This document shows, in pieces, positions 49,592 to 57,964 of a DNA stretch of 64,000 bases. The notes under the pieces are model-generated. The model was not told the DNA's origin and made no database searches. It worked only from the letters and a program-made list of their open reading frames with translations. The DNA comes from Sandaracinobacteroides hominis (lineage in GTDB: Bacteria > Pseudomonadota > Alphaproteobacteria > Sphingomonadales > Sphingomonadaceae): positions 62,001-126,000 of the forward strand of contig NZ_JADCUC010000002.1 in NCBI RefSeq assembly GCF_016464365.1. The letters are read 5' to 3'. The position numbers were made by a program, and so were the translations under genes. Position 1 is the stretch's first letter. Every line of letters begins with the position of its first letter.

Positions 49592-50472
49592 GCTTGCGGC
49601 CCCAGAATATGGTCTGCGATGTCGCCGCTGCGGGTGATCCAGGCGCGGCCGTCGGCGGCGATATGCTTCAGCACCTCGTCGAAGGGGCCGATGCGGTGCG
49701 GCTGGCCGATGAGGTAGCTGTGCAGCGGGATGCACATGACGGTGCCGCCCATCGTTTCCGCTTCGGCGGCGAGGCGCTGATATTGGCGGATCAGCGTTTC
49801 GGCATAGTCGCGCGGGCTCATATTGTAGATGAAGAAGCCGTAATGGTCGTTCACCTCCAGGCTGTAGGGCATGGAGATGAGGCGCCCTGAGCGCGTGCGA
49901 ACCGGGCGCGGCTGGTCGTCGTGGTAGAGATCGCAGGTGTAGCTGAGGCCATATTCCGCGATCAGGTCCAGCGTGCGGGGCGTGTGGGTGAGGGCGGGGG
50001 CAAGCCAGCCCTTGATTGTCTGCCCGGTCGCGTCGCGGACGGTGCGGATGGAGTCTTCGATGATGGCGCGCTCCTGCGCCTCGTCCATGCCGTAGCTGTA
50101 GCGGGTGTTGTAGATGCCGTGGCTGAAGAACTCCCAGCCGCGGGCGTTGGCGTCGGCGACCACTTCGGGGTGGTGCTGGCAGAGCGCGACCGAAAGCGAG
50201 ACGGAGCCGGGGAAGCCGTGGCGGGTCATCGCGTCGGCCATGCGCCAGTGGCTGACGCGGTTGGCGTGATCGCGGTGGCTATAGCCGACGACGTCGGGGT
50301 GCGGCTTTGCCCAGCTCTTGCGGTGGGGGTTTTGCGGCGGGTCGATCTCGTAATATTCGAGGTTTGGGGAGACCCAGACGGCGACCTTCTTGTCGCCCGG
50401 CCAGACGAGGGGCGGGCGGTCGCGCCAGCGTTCGAAGTCGTAGAGGCCGGGGTCAGCTGCGCCCTCGTTCAC
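49588..50472 (-). CDS. Polysaccharide-deacetylase-fold hydrolase, PuuE/cyclic imide hydrolase-like, copy 3
   Basis: A 294-residue NodB-fold protein, the same size as known cyclic imide hydrolases of this family. Key segments are VWPGDKKVAVWVSPNLEYYEIDPP (NLEYY at the metal strand), GYSHRDHANRVSHWRMADAMTRHGFPGSVSLSVALCQHHP, GWEFFSHGIYNTRYSYGMDEAQERAII (SHG and paired helix) and MCIPLHSYLIGQPHRIGPFDEVL. Predicted cytoplasmic. Start is GTG at 50472, overlapping the stop of the isochorismatase gene (GTGA). The pairing imide hydrolase plus isochorismatase-type amidase would give ring opening followed by release of ammonia from the half-amide; this is inference from family chemistry. Confidence 0.85.
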   Translation of the reverse strand: MNEGAADPGLYDFERWRDRPPLVWPGDKKVAVWVSPNLEYYEIDPPQNPHRKSWAKPHPDVVGYSHRDHANRVSHWRMADAMTRHGFPGSVSLSVALCQHHPEVVADANARGWEFFSHGIYNTRYSYGMDEAQERAIIEDSIRTVRDATGQTIKGWLAPALTHTPRTLDLIAEYGLSYTCDLYHDDQPRPVRTRSGRLISMPYSLEVNDHYGFFIYNMSPRDYAETLIRQYQRLAAEAETMGGTVMCIPLHSYLIGQPHRIGPFDEVLKHIAADGRAWITRSGDIADHILGPQA

Positions 50473-51149
50473 GCCTGCGCCTCCAGCCAGTCGATGACCG
50501 TCTGCACCGGCTCCACATCGGCATATTTCAGCTGCAGGTCGGTGAGATTGGCATAGTGGTAGCTGGCGTGCTTGTCGGCCGTGGTCTCGATCGGGACTAT
50601 CGTGCGATAGCCGCGGCTGAGGCTGTCCACCGCGGTGGCGCGGACGCAGCCAGAAGTGCTGCCGCCGGTGACGACGACGGTGTCGACGCCGTGCCAGACG
50701 AGGAGGCTTTGCAAGGGCGTTTCGAAGAAGGCCGACGGCATGCGCTTGGTATAGACGGCGTCGTTCGGGTCTATGCGGCAGCGCTCGTCGAACTGGTGGC
50801 GGCGGCTGCCTTCCTTGATGTTCTGCAGCGAATCCGCCGTGTTGGTGCGGGTGCCCCAGACGCCGGCGTCGGAGGCGTCGGCCATATAGGCGACGTGCGT
50901 CCAGATGACGGGCATGCCCCTGGCGCGGGCGAGATCGGAGATTCTGTTGGCATACTCGATCTGCCGGGGATCGGTTTCGTAGGCGGTCTTGAACTCGTCG
51001 ATCCGGGTGTAGGCGTTCTGGAAATCGACGTTGACGACGGCGAGCTTGCGGCCGAACCCGAATTTGGTGCGGGCCGGGTTTGCCATCACCTCCTCGAAGA
51101 TCTGCTTCGCGGTGCGGTCATCCTCGACCATGCGCGTGCCGACGATCAT
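50469..51149 (-). CDS. Isochorismatase-family amidohydrolase, copy 1
   Basis: A 226-residue cysteine hydrolase of the isochorismatase/N-carbamoylsarcosine amidase/maleamate amidase family. The triad is visible: Asp42 (AVVNVDFQNAYT), Lys135 (VYTKRMPSAF) and Cys168 (VVTGGSTSGCVRATAVDSLSRG). The long insert around GVWGTRTNTADSLQNIKEGSRRHQF is typical of N-carbamoylsarcosine-like members. Reaction: hydrolysis of an amide or carbamoyl group with release of ammonia. Coupled by ATGA to the HMG-CoA-lyase-like gene upstream and by GTGA to PuuE-like copy 3 downstream. A second family member is at 55303-55926. Confidence 0.9.
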   Translation of the reverse strand: MIVGTRMVEDDRTAKQIFEEVMANPARTKFGFGRKLAVVNVDFQNAYTRIDEFKTAYETDPRQIEYANRISDLARARGMPVIWTHVAYMADASDAGVWGTRTNTADSLQNIKEGSRRHQFDERCRIDPNDAVYTKRMPSAFFETPLQSLLVWHGVDTVVVTGGSTSGCVRATAVDSLSRGYRTIVPIETTADKHASYHYANLTDLQLKYADVEPVQTVIDWLEAQA

Positions 51150-52078
51150 TGTGCAGTCCTCCAGCCGAGCGGCAGGCCGGCATCCGGGGTGAAGCCGTAG
51201 AGCGGCTCTGTGGGGAGATTTTCGCGCAGGATCTGGCGAACGGCGAGCAGCTTGCCGATGTCTATGCCGGTGGAATAGCCCATCGATTCCAGCATGAAGA
51301 CCAGGTCTTCGGTGACGATATTGCCGGAGGCGCCCGGCGCGAAGGGGCAGCCGCCCAGCCCGCCGAGGGAGGCGTCGAGCGTGGTGAGGCCGCATTCCAG
51401 CGCCATCAGCGCGTTGGCGAGGCCGAGGCCGCGGGTGTTGTGCAGGTGGATGCCGGTGAGGGCTTTCTCACCGACCACGCCGCGCACGAGCTGGATCAGA
51501 TGCTTCACCGCGCGCGGGTCGGCATAGCCGGTGGTGTCGGAGAGGCCGACTTCGTCGCAGCCGGCTGCCATGAGCGCTTCGGCGAGGCGGGCGATCTGGG
51601 CGTCGGGGATGGCGCCTTCTAGCGTGCAGCCGAAGACGGTGGAGAGCGAGCCTTCGAAATGCGGGCGTGTCTCCTCGGGCTCAGCCTTCACCAGGTCGGC
51701 GATCTGCTTTGCTTCTGCCAGCACCTGTTCATGGGTGCGGCGAAGGTTGGCGAGGCTGTGGGTCTCGCTGACGGAGAGGGGCAGGGTGAGCTTGTGCGCG
51801 CCGGCGGCGATGGCCGCCTCAGCACCCTTTGCGTTGGGGACGAGGACGGCGACGATCAGGCCGGGGATGGTGCGGGCGTGGGCAACGATTTCGGCGGTGT
51901 CTGCCAGTTGCGGCAGCAGCTTTGCGGGGACGAAGCTGCCTACCTCGATCTCGCGCACGCCGGCGGCGGCCTCGGCATCTATCCACGCCTTTTTGGCGGC
52001 GGTGGAGAGGATGGGCTTGATGCTTTGCAGGCCGTCGCGCGGGCCTACTTCGCTGACGAGGATGTCTTGGCTGGCCAT
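51146..52078 (-). CDS. Hydroxymethylglutaryl-CoA lyase-like (HMGL/citramalyl-CoA-type) lyase
   Basis: A 310-residue TIM-barrel lyase of the HMGL-like family. The metal/acid strand is SEVGPRDGLQ (9-18), GLSDTTGYADP, metal ligands HLHNTRG at 211-217, and the active-site loop DASLGGLGGCPFAPGASGN with Cys244. This is the full HMG-CoA lyase signature. Likely reaction: retro-aldol cleavage of a 3-hydroxyacyl-CoA such as HMG-CoA or a related branched acyl-CoA to acetyl-CoA plus a keto acid. It heads a five-gene minus operon (lyase, isochorismatase, two PuuE-like, 81-aa protein) and is divergent from a family III CoA transferase that could supply its CoA ester. Confidence 0.9.
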   Translation of the reverse strand: MASQDILVSEVGPRDGLQSIKPILSTAAKKAWIDAEAAAGVREIEVGSFVPAKLLPQLADTAEIVAHARTIPGLIVAVLVPNAKGAEAAIAAGAHKLTLPLSVSETHSLANLRRTHEQVLAEAKQIADLVKAEPEETRPHFEGSLSTVFGCTLEGAIPDAQIARLAEALMAAGCDEVGLSDTTGYADPRAVKHLIQLVRGVVGEKALTGIHLHNTRGLGLANALMALECGLTTLDASLGGLGGCPFAPGASGNIVTEDLVFMLESMGYSTGIDIGKLLAVRQILRENLPTEPLYGFTPDAGLPLGWRTAQ

Positions 52079-52082
52079 GATT

Positions 52083-52099
52083 CGTCCGGTCTTCGGTTA
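52083..52099. promoter_or_regulatory. TATCCG-N5-YGGATA palindrome, site between lyase operon and CoA transferase operon
   Basis: CGTCCGGTCTTCGGTTA matches 9 of 12 fixed positions, within the 92-bp divergent promoter of the HMG-CoA-lyase-like and CoA-transferase operons. It abuts the lyase start, so binding would probably block that promoter. One of the weaker members. Confidence 0.4.
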
Positions 52100-52170
52100 T
52101 TCCGCGGGGCTGGCTGGGAAAGTGCAGCAAATGCGGCGAGGTTCCGCCATCTTATCGGAGAACTGACCGG

Positions 52171-53349
52171 ATGTCGGATAGCAAGCTGCCGCTGGCGGGC
52201 CTGAAGGTGGTGGAACTGACCCATATGGTGATGGGGCCATCGACCGGGCTGATCCTGGCGGACATGGGGGCGGATGTGGTGCGGATCGAGCCGCCGGGCG
52301 GCGACCGCACGCGGCGGCTGCTGGGCTCGGGCGCGGGCTATTTCCCGATGTATAACCGCAACAAGCAGAGCATCTGCCTTGATCTCAAGAAGCCGGCCGG
52401 ACTGGCGGCGGCGAAGCGGCTGGCAGTGGCGGCGGACATCGTGGTGGAGAATTTCCGCCCCGGCACGCTGGAGAAGATGGGGCTGGGCTATGCGGCGCTG
52501 TCTGCGGAGAATCCGCGGCTGATCTATTGTTCGGCGAAGGGGTTTCTTTCCGGCCCCTATGAGGAGCGGGCGGCGCTGGACGAGGTGGCGCAGATGATGG
52601 GCGGGCTTGCCTATATGACCGGGCCTCCGGGTCGGCCCCTGCGCGCCGGCGCGAGCGTGATCGATGTGACCGGCGGGATGTTCGGCGTGGTGGGCGTGCT
52701 GGGGCTGCTGGAGCGGCGGCACCGGACTGGATTGGGCGGCGAGGTGAAGGCTTCGCTGTATGAGACGACGACGTTTTTGGTGGGCCAGCACATGGCGCAG
52801 ATGGCGGTGACCGGGAAGCCGGCGGCGCCGATGCCGGCGCGGATTTCGGCCTGGGCGATCTATGATGTGTTTAACGCGGCGGACGGCCAGCTGTTCGTGG
52901 GGGTGGTGTCCGATGCGCAGTGGCGGGCATTCTGTGCAGGCTTCGGGCTGGAGGCCCTGGGGGCGGATGCCGCGCTTGCCGAGAACAACCAGCGGGTGCA
53001 GGCGCGCGAGCGGATATTGCCCGAGGTGCGAGCGCTGTTTGCCGGGATGACGCTGGCCGAGGCACTGGCGAAGTGCGAGGTGGTGGGTTTGCCCTTTGCA
53101 CCGATTGCGCGGCCCGAGCAGTTGTTTGACGATCCGCATCTGAATGCGGCCGGCGGCCTGGTGGACATGACTCTGCCGGGCGGCGGCGCGGCGCGGTTGC
53201 CGGCCTTGCCGATCGAGGTGGATGGCGAGCGGATGGGCTTGCGGCATGATCTGAAGGCGCCCGGGCAGGATACGGCGGAGATACTGGCCGCGGCTGGGTT
53301 TGTGCCGCATGAGGTGGAGGCCATGCTGGCCAGCGGGGCGGCGGCCTGA
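52171..53349 (+). CDS. Family III (CaiB/BaiF) CoA transferase
   Basis: A 392-residue CoA transferase: GLKVVELTHMVMGPSTGLILADMGADVVRIEPPGGD, YNRNKQSICLDLKKPAG, DIVVENFRPGTLEKMGLGY, catalytic Asp137 in ERAALDEVAQMMGGLAY, and a normal C-terminal domain (VGLPFAPIARPEQLFDDPHLNA). It moves CoA between carboxylic acids, for example from succinyl-CoA to citramalate, itaconate or malate. It starts the plus operon CoA transferase, LeuC-like, LeuD-like (TGATG and ATGA overlaps) and is divergent from the HMG-CoA-lyase-like operon. Together these could activate a hydroxy-diacid and feed it to the lyase. Confidence 0.92.
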   Translation: MSDSKLPLAGLKVVELTHMVMGPSTGLILADMGADVVRIEPPGGDRTRRLLGSGAGYFPMYNRNKQSICLDLKKPAGLAAAKRLAVAADIVVENFRPGTLEKMGLGYAALSAENPRLIYCSAKGFLSGPYEERAALDEVAQMMGGLAYMTGPPGRPLRAGASVIDVTGGMFGVVGVLGLLERRHRTGLGGEVKASLYETTTFLVGQHMAQMAVTGKPAAPMPARISAWAIYDVFNAADGQLFVGVVSDAQWRAFCAGFGLEALGADAALAENNQRVQARERILPEVRALFAGMTLAEALAKCEVVGLPFAPIARPEQLFDDPHLNAAGGLVDMTLPGGGAARLPALPIEVDGERMGLRHDLKAPGQDTAEILAAAGFVPHEVEAMLASGAAA

Positions 53350-54719
53350 TGGCGCGCACCTTGTTCGAGAAGCTTTGGGAGGCGCATTGTGTTGCGCCGC
53401 TGGCGGATGGCGGGCTGATCCTGATCGACCGGATTTTGCTGCACGAGCGGACGGGCGGGGTGGCGCTGAAGAGCCTTGCCGATGCCGGGCGCGTGGTGGC
53501 CGATCCGGCGCATGTGTTTGCGACGATGGACCATGTGGTGGACACATTGCCGGGGCGGACCGACCGGACGATCATGGCGACGGGCACCGATTTCATCCGG
53601 ACGACGCGGGCCGAGGCGCAGGCGGCGGGCATCCGGCTGTTTGATATCGGGGATCCGGGGCAGGGGATCGTACATGTGATTTCGCCCGAGCAGGCGATTG
53701 TCTTGCCAGGGGTGACGCTGGTTTGCCCAGACAGCCATACTTGCTCGCAAGGGGCGCTGGGGGCGCTCGCGTGGGGGATCGGCTCGACCGAGGCGGAGCA
53801 TGCGCTGGCGACGCGGACGCTGCGGGTGGCGAAGCCGAAGACGATGCGGGTGACGGTGACCGGACGGCTGGCTGCCGGGGTGACGGCTAAGGACCTGGCG
53901 CTGTTTATCCTGGCGCGGCACGGATCGGGCGGGGCCAAGGGGCATGTGGTGGAATATGCCGGAGAGGCGGTCGAGGCGCTGGAGATCGAGGCGCGGCTGA
54001 CGCTGTGCAACATGGCGACGGAGTTCTCGGCGTTTACGGCGATCATCGCGCCGGACGCAAAGACCCTTGCCTATCTGGAGGGACGGAATTTCGCGCCGAA
54101 GGGGGCGGATTGGGATGCAGCGGCGGCATACTGGCGAACATTGAAAAGCGATCCGGACGCGCTGTTCGATCGGGAGATTCTGATCGACGCAGCTGAGGTG
54201 TCGCCGATGCTGAGCTGGGGGACGAGCCCGCAGGATTCGGTGGCGGTGGATGGCGTTGTGCCGGCTGCGGCGGAGGCTCGGGCTTTGGAGTATATGGGGC
54301 TCGCCCCCGGGGAGACGTTGGTGGGGTTGCCCATCGATGCCGCCTTTATCGGCAGCTGCACCAACAGCCGCATTTCCGATTTGCGGCGCGCGGCGGCATT
54401 GTTGAGGGGGCGCAAGGTGGCGGCGGGCGTGCGGGCGATCTGCGTGCCGGGATCGACGGCAGTGAAGGCGGCAGCCGAAGCCGAGGGGCTGGACCGTGTA
54501 TTTCTCGACGCCGGATTCGAATGGCGGGAATCGGGCTGCTCGATGTGCTTTTTTGCCGGCGGCGAGAGCTTTGGGCGGCGGGAGCGGGTGGTGACCTCTA
54601 CCAATCGCAACTTCGAAAGCCGGCAGGGGCCGGAAACGCGCTCGCACCTGGCCAGCCCGGAGACGGTGGCCGCGAGCGCCATTGCGGGGTGCATCGCCGA
54701 CCCACGGAGCATCGCATGA
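53349..54719 (+). CDS. LeuC-like aconitase-family hydratase large subunit, divergent copy
   Basis: A 456-residue large subunit of the isopropylmalate isomerase/homoaconitase family. [4Fe-4S] ligands are Cys337 (IGSCTNSR), Cys397 and Cys400 (SGCSMC), with STNRNFESRQG after them. Positions that are nearly invariant in true LeuC differ: HTCSQGALG for [24 protein letters not shown] for the IEAGAR..LVAPD loop, and SMCFFAGGE for SMC-AMN. This suggests a different diacid substrate (citraconate, dimethylmaleate or similar) rather than leucine synthesis. It is coupled to the CoA transferase (TGATG) and to its small subunit (ATGA). Confidence 0.87.
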   Translation: MARTLFEKLWEAHCVAPLADGGLILIDRILLHERTGGVALKSLADAGRVVADPAHVFATMDHVVDTLPGRTDRTIMATGTDFIRTTRAEAQAAGIRLFDIGDPGQGIVHVISPEQAIVLPGVTLVCPDSHTCSQGALGALAWGIGSTEAEHALATRTLRVAKPKTMRVTVTGRLAAGVTAKDLALFILARHGSGGAKGHVVEYAGEAVEALEIEARLTLCNMATEFSAFTAIIAPDAKTLAYLEGRNFAPKGADWDAAAAYWRTLKSDPDALFDREILIDAAEVSPMLSWGTSPQDSVAVDGVVPAAAEARALEYMGLAPGETLVGLPIDAAFIGSCTNSRISDLRRAAALLRGRKVAAGVRAICVPGSTAVKAAAEAEGLDRVFLDAGFEWRESGCSMCFFAGGESFGRRERVVTSTNRNFESRQGPETRSHLASPETVAASAIAGCIADPRSIA

Positions 54720-55315
54720 AGCCCTTCACGACGCTGACGTCGGTGGCCGCGCCCCTGCTGCGCGACAATGTCGATACCGACGCCATCATCCCCTCGCGCG
54801 AGATCAAGTCAGTCTCCAAGGCCGGGCTTGCCGACGGGCTGTTCGCCGGATGGCGCTATACCGAGATCGGCGGGCGCGAGCCGGACCCGGCCTTTGTGCT
54901 GAACCAGCCGGCCTGCGCAGGCGCCGAAATACTGCTCTCAGGCGAGAATTTCGGCTGCGGCTCCAGCCGGGAACATGCCGCCTGGGCGCTGGCGGAATAT
55001 GGCATCCGGGCGATTGTCGCGCCGAGCTTCAACCCGATCTTCCGGGGGAATTGCGTGCGGAACGGAATTGTTCCGGTGGCGTTGCCCGCCGAGGTTGTGG
55101 CCGGGCTGGTCGGCGGGCCGGTGACTGTCGATCTGGAAGCGTGCCGGGTGATTGGGGCGGATGGGGCGAGCCACGGGTTCACGCTGCCCGAGGAAGCGCG
55201 CGAGATGCTGCTCCACGGCTTGGATGCCGTTGACCTCACCCTGCGTCACCGCGAGCAGATCGCAGCCTTTGTCGCTGCGGATCGGCGCAAGCGCGGTTGG
55301 GCCTATCTCGACTGA
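54716..55315 (+). CDS. LeuD-like aconitase-family hydratase small subunit, divergent copy
   Basis: A 199-residue swivel-domain subunit: FTTLTSVAAPLLRDNVDTDAIIPSREI, ILLSGENFGCGSSREHAAWALAEYGIRAIVAPSFNPIFRGNCVRNGIVPV. GENFGCGSSREHA is the family signature that binds the substrate carboxylates. The segment after DTDAI(I)PSR reads EIKSVSKAGLADGLF, where LeuD of the leucine pathway has a longer F(L/K)... segment, in line with altered substrate. It starts in the large-subunit stop codon (ATGA). Its 3' end overlaps the facing isochorismatase gene by 13 bp. Confidence 0.87.
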   Translation: MKPFTTLTSVAAPLLRDNVDTDAIIPSREIKSVSKAGLADGLFAGWRYTEIGGREPDPAFVLNQPACAGAEILLSGENFGCGSSREHAAWALAEYGIRAIVAPSFNPIFRGNCVRNGIVPVALPAEVVAGLVGGPVTVDLEACRVIGADGASHGFTLPEEAREMLLHGLDAVDLTLRHREQIAAFVAADRRKRGWAYLD

Positions 55316-55926
55316 AGGAAGGCGACCGCTTCGGCTTCGCTGACCACGTCGGCGTATTTGGCGTTCATGTCGAAGAGGTTGGCTTCGTGGGGGGCTGGGT
55401 GGCGGTCTCCGCAGGCGTCGGCGATGACGGTGGTGCGGAAGCCGTGGGACATGGAGTCGACGCAGGAGGCGCGGACGCAGCCGCTGGTGGTGAGGCCGGT
55501 GAGCAGGACGTTGTCGACGCCCATCGCCGTCAGCGTGGAGGCGAGCGAGGTGCCGAAGAAGGCACTGGGATATTGTTTGGAGACGATGATTTCGTCGTCG
55601 TGGGGGGCGAGGCCGGGGCCCCAGGCCCCCATCGGGCTGCCTTTCAGGAAGTTCTTGAGGGGGGCGGCCTTTTCGAAGAAGCGGCCGCCGTCGAGGGCCT
55701 GCGGGTGGTAGACGACGTTGGTGAGGATGACCGGGATGTTGGCGGCGCGGGCGGCGGCGCGGACGCGGAGTGCCGAGGCCATGGCGTCTTCGACGCCGGC
55801 GTAGAGGTCGCAGGCGGGGTCGAAATAGCCCATGCAGAAATCGATGAGGAGGAGCGCCGGGCGTTTTCCGAAGCCCACCCGGGTGTTGTAGGCGCGGGCG
55901 TAGTTGGCGGCGAGATCGTCACTCAC
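55303..55926 (-). CDS. Isochorismatase-family amidohydrolase, copy 2
   Basis: A 207-residue cysteine hydrolase. Triad: Asp29 (ALLLIDFCMGYFD), Lys117 (IIVSKQYPSAFFGT) and Cys150 (LLTGLTTSGCVRASCVDSMSHGFRT). It resembles N-carbamoylsarcosine amidase/maleamate amidase-like members and copy 1 at 50469-51149 (shared SGCVRA..VDS.S.G.RT). Predicted to hydrolyse an amide or carbamate with ammonia release. Start is GTG at 55926 in a GTGA overlap with the LeuD-like stop, making it the last gene of the cytochrome c/hydrolase/LeuC/LeuD operon. Its 3' end overlaps the opposing LeuD-like gene by 13 bp. Confidence 0.9.
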   Translation of the reverse strand: MSDDLAANYARAYNTRVGFGKRPALLLIDFCMGYFDPACDLYAGVEDAMASALRVRAAARAANIPVILTNVVYHPQALDGGRFFEKAAPLKNFLKGSPMGAWGPGLAPHDDEIIVSKQYPSAFFGTSLASTLTAMGVDNVLLTGLTTSGCVRASCVDSMSHGFRTTVIADACGDRHPAPHEANLFDMNAKYADVVSEAEAVAFLQSR

Positions 55927-56549
55927 TGGGCGGGTTCGCTTTCGTAGAGCCATGGCTGGGTCTGGCGTTGGGCGGTTTCGAAGGCGGTGATCGCATCGCC
56001 CTGCGTGGCCAGCAGCATCGCGGTTTCGTCCCAGCCGTTCAACAGCGCCTGTTTGCGCTCGGGGTCGATTTCGAAATCGAGGCTGAGGCCGCCGGCGAGG
56101 ATGGTTTGGGCGGGGAGGTCGATGTGGAAGGCGATTCCGGCGGCTGCGGCGGCGCCGAGCGCTGCGACCTTGTCGGCGGGAAGCGTGATGGGGAGGACGC
56201 CGTTGCGGAAGCAGTTGCCGTGGAAGATCTCGCTGTAGCTTTGGGCGATGATGCACCGGATGCCGATGTCGGCCATCGACCAGACGGCATGTTCGCGGCT
56301 GGAGCCGCTGCCGAAATTGGCGCCGGTGACGAGGATGGGGGCGCCGCGGACCTGTGGGCGGTTCAGCGGGAAATCGGGGATTTCCGTGCCGTCGGGCAGG
56401 AAGCGGCGGTCGTGGAAGGCGTAGGTGCCCAGCCCCTCGCGCGCGGTAATGAGGAGGAAGCGGGCCGGGAAGATGATGTCTGTATCGACATTGTCTTCGG
56501 GGAGAAACGCCGCCGGACCGGACAGGGTGGTGAAGGGTTTAAGGCTCAT
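55923..56549 (-). CDS. leuD: Isopropylmalate dehydratase-type small subunit
   Basis: A 208-residue swivel-domain subunit: [95 protein letters not shown]. Length and motifs fit LeuD, and GSGSSREHA is standard. It is coupled by ATGA to its large subunit upstream (56546-56549) and by GTGA to the isochorismatase downstream. No leuA or leuB is nearby, so despite the canonical look it may serve hydration or isomerisation of a methyl-branched diacid in the catabolic pathway. Confidence 0.88.
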   Translation of the reverse strand: MSLKPFTTLSGPAAFLPEDNVDTDIIFPARFLLITAREGLGTYAFHDRRFLPDGTEIPDFPLNRPQVRGAPILVTGANFGSGSSREHAVWSMADIGIRCIIAQSYSEIFHGNCFRNGVLPITLPADKVAALGAAAAAGIAFHIDLPAQTILAGGLSLDFEIDPERKQALLNGWDETAMLLATQGDAITAFETAQRQTQPWLYESEPAQ

Positions 56550-57964
56550 GCGAGTGTCCGGACGTCTATGCTTGTCAGATCCCTGACGTCTGTGAGGTGG
56601 CCGGCGATTCCGGCGGCGGCGGCCATCACCGGCGACATCAGGTGGGTGCGGGCGCCCGGGCCTTGCCTACCCTCGAAATTGCGGTTGGAGGTGCTGGCGC
56701 TGCGTTCGCCCGGCCGCATGCGATCATCGTTCATGCCGACGCACATCGAGCAGCCGGCGAAGCGCCATTCGAAGCCGGCCTCGGTGAAGATGCGGTCGAG
56801 GCCCTCGCTTTCGGCCTGTGCCCTGGTGGCGGCGGAGCCGGGGACGACGATGGCCTTCACGCCCGCCGCTACGTGGCGGTTGCGGACGATTTCGGCGGCG
56901 GCGCGCAGGTCCTCGATGCGGCTGTTGGTGCAGCTGCCGATGAAGACGTGGGTGATGGCGATGTCGGTGAGCTTCTGGCCCGGCGTCAGGCCCATGTAGC
57001 GGATCGCCTTTTCCGCGGAGGCGCGACGGGCTTCGTCGGGGATCAGGGCGGGATCCGGGACGCGGCCGGTGATGGGGGCGACTTCGTCCGGGGTGGTGCC
57101 CCAGCTGACCTGCGGTTCGATGTCGGCGAGGTCGATGTCGACCTCGCGGTCAAAGACGGCGCCTTCGTCGGTGGGGAGGGTGCGCCACCAGGCCCTGGCG
57201 GCTTCCCATTGGGCGCCCTTCGGCGCGAGGCGGCGGCCTTCGACGAAGGCGAAGCTGGTGTCGTCCGGGGCGACGAGACCGATGCGGCTGCCGGCCTCGA
57301 TCGTCATTTTGCAGAGCGTCATGCGGCCGGCCATCGACAGCGCGCGGATGGCGGGGCCGCTGTATTCGACGGCATAGCCGACCGCGCCCAGCGCCCCGAT
57401 TCTGGCGATGAAGGCGAGCGCAATGTCCTTCGCGGAGACATGCGGGCCGAGGCTGCCGGTGACGTTCACCCGCATCCGCTTTGCCTTCTTCTGCTTCAGG
57501 CACTGGGCGGCCATCACCGTGCTCGATTCGGTGGAGCCGATGCCAAAGGCGAGCGCGCCGAAGGCCCCGTGGGTGGTGGTGTGACTGTCGCCGCAGACGA
57601 TGGTGATTCCCGGCAGCGTCAGCCCCTGTTCCGGGCCGATGACATGGACGATGCCCTGCCCTTCCCCCTGCAGCGCGAGATAGGGGACGTTGAAATCGGC
57701 GGCGTTCCGTTCGAGTTCGGCGACCTGCGAGCGGGCGAGCGGATCGTCGATGCTGCTGCGCTGGCGGGTGGGGACGGCATGGTCCGCCACGGCGAGATGC
57801 GTTTCCGGTCGGCGCAGGCGGCGATGTGCGGCCCGCATCGCTGCGAAGGCCTGCGGGCTGGAGACTTCGTGGACGAGCTGGCGGTCGATGTAGATCAGGG
57901 CCTCGCCGTTGCCGAGGTCGGCGACACAGTGGCTCTCCCAAAGCTTGTCGTAGAGTGTCTTCAT
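56546..57964 (-). CDS. leuC: Isopropylmalate dehydratase-type large subunit
   Basis: A 472-residue LeuC-family protein close to canonical length. It has [39 protein letters not shown], and the Fe-S ligands Cys345 (GSCTNSR), Cys405 and Cys408 ([12 protein letters not shown]), followed by [19 protein letters not shown]. One departure is [16 protein letters not shown] where LeuC has STEVEHVLATQ. Catalyses stereospecific isomerisation or hydration of isopropylmalate-like acids. It lies between an exported alpha/beta hydrolase (ATGA overlap) and LeuD, with no leucine pathway genes around, so a catabolic paralogue is likely. Confidence 0.88.
   Translation of the reverse strand: MKTLYDKLWESHCVADLGNGEALIYIDRQLVHEVSSPQAFAAMRAAHRRLRRPETHLAVADHAVPTRQRSSIDDPLARSQVAELERNAADFNVPYLALQGEGQGIVHVIGPEQGLTLPGITIVCGDSHTTTHGAFGALAFGIGSTESSTVMAAQCLKQKKAKRMRVNVTGSLGPHVSAKDIALAFIARIGALGAVGYAVEYSGPAIRALSMAGRMTLCKMTIEAGSRIGLVAPDDTSFAFVEGRRLAPKGAQWEAARAWWRTLPTDEGAVFDREVDIDLADIEPQVSWGTTPDEVAPITGRVPDPALIPDEARRASAEKAIRYMGLTPGQKLTDIAITHVFIGSCTNSRIEDLRAAAEIVRNRHVAAGVKAIVVPGSAATRAQAESEGLDRIFTEAGFEWRFAGCSMCVGMNDDRMRPGERSASTSNRNFEGRQGPGARTHLMSPVMAAAAGIAGHLTDVRDLTSIDVRTLA

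Noticed and set aside
53349-57964. Leucine biosynthesis locus
   Set aside because: Two LeuCD pairs are present but no leuA or leuB, and the neighbours are a CoA transferase, isochorismatase, exported hydrolase and cytochrome c. A catabolic use is more likely.
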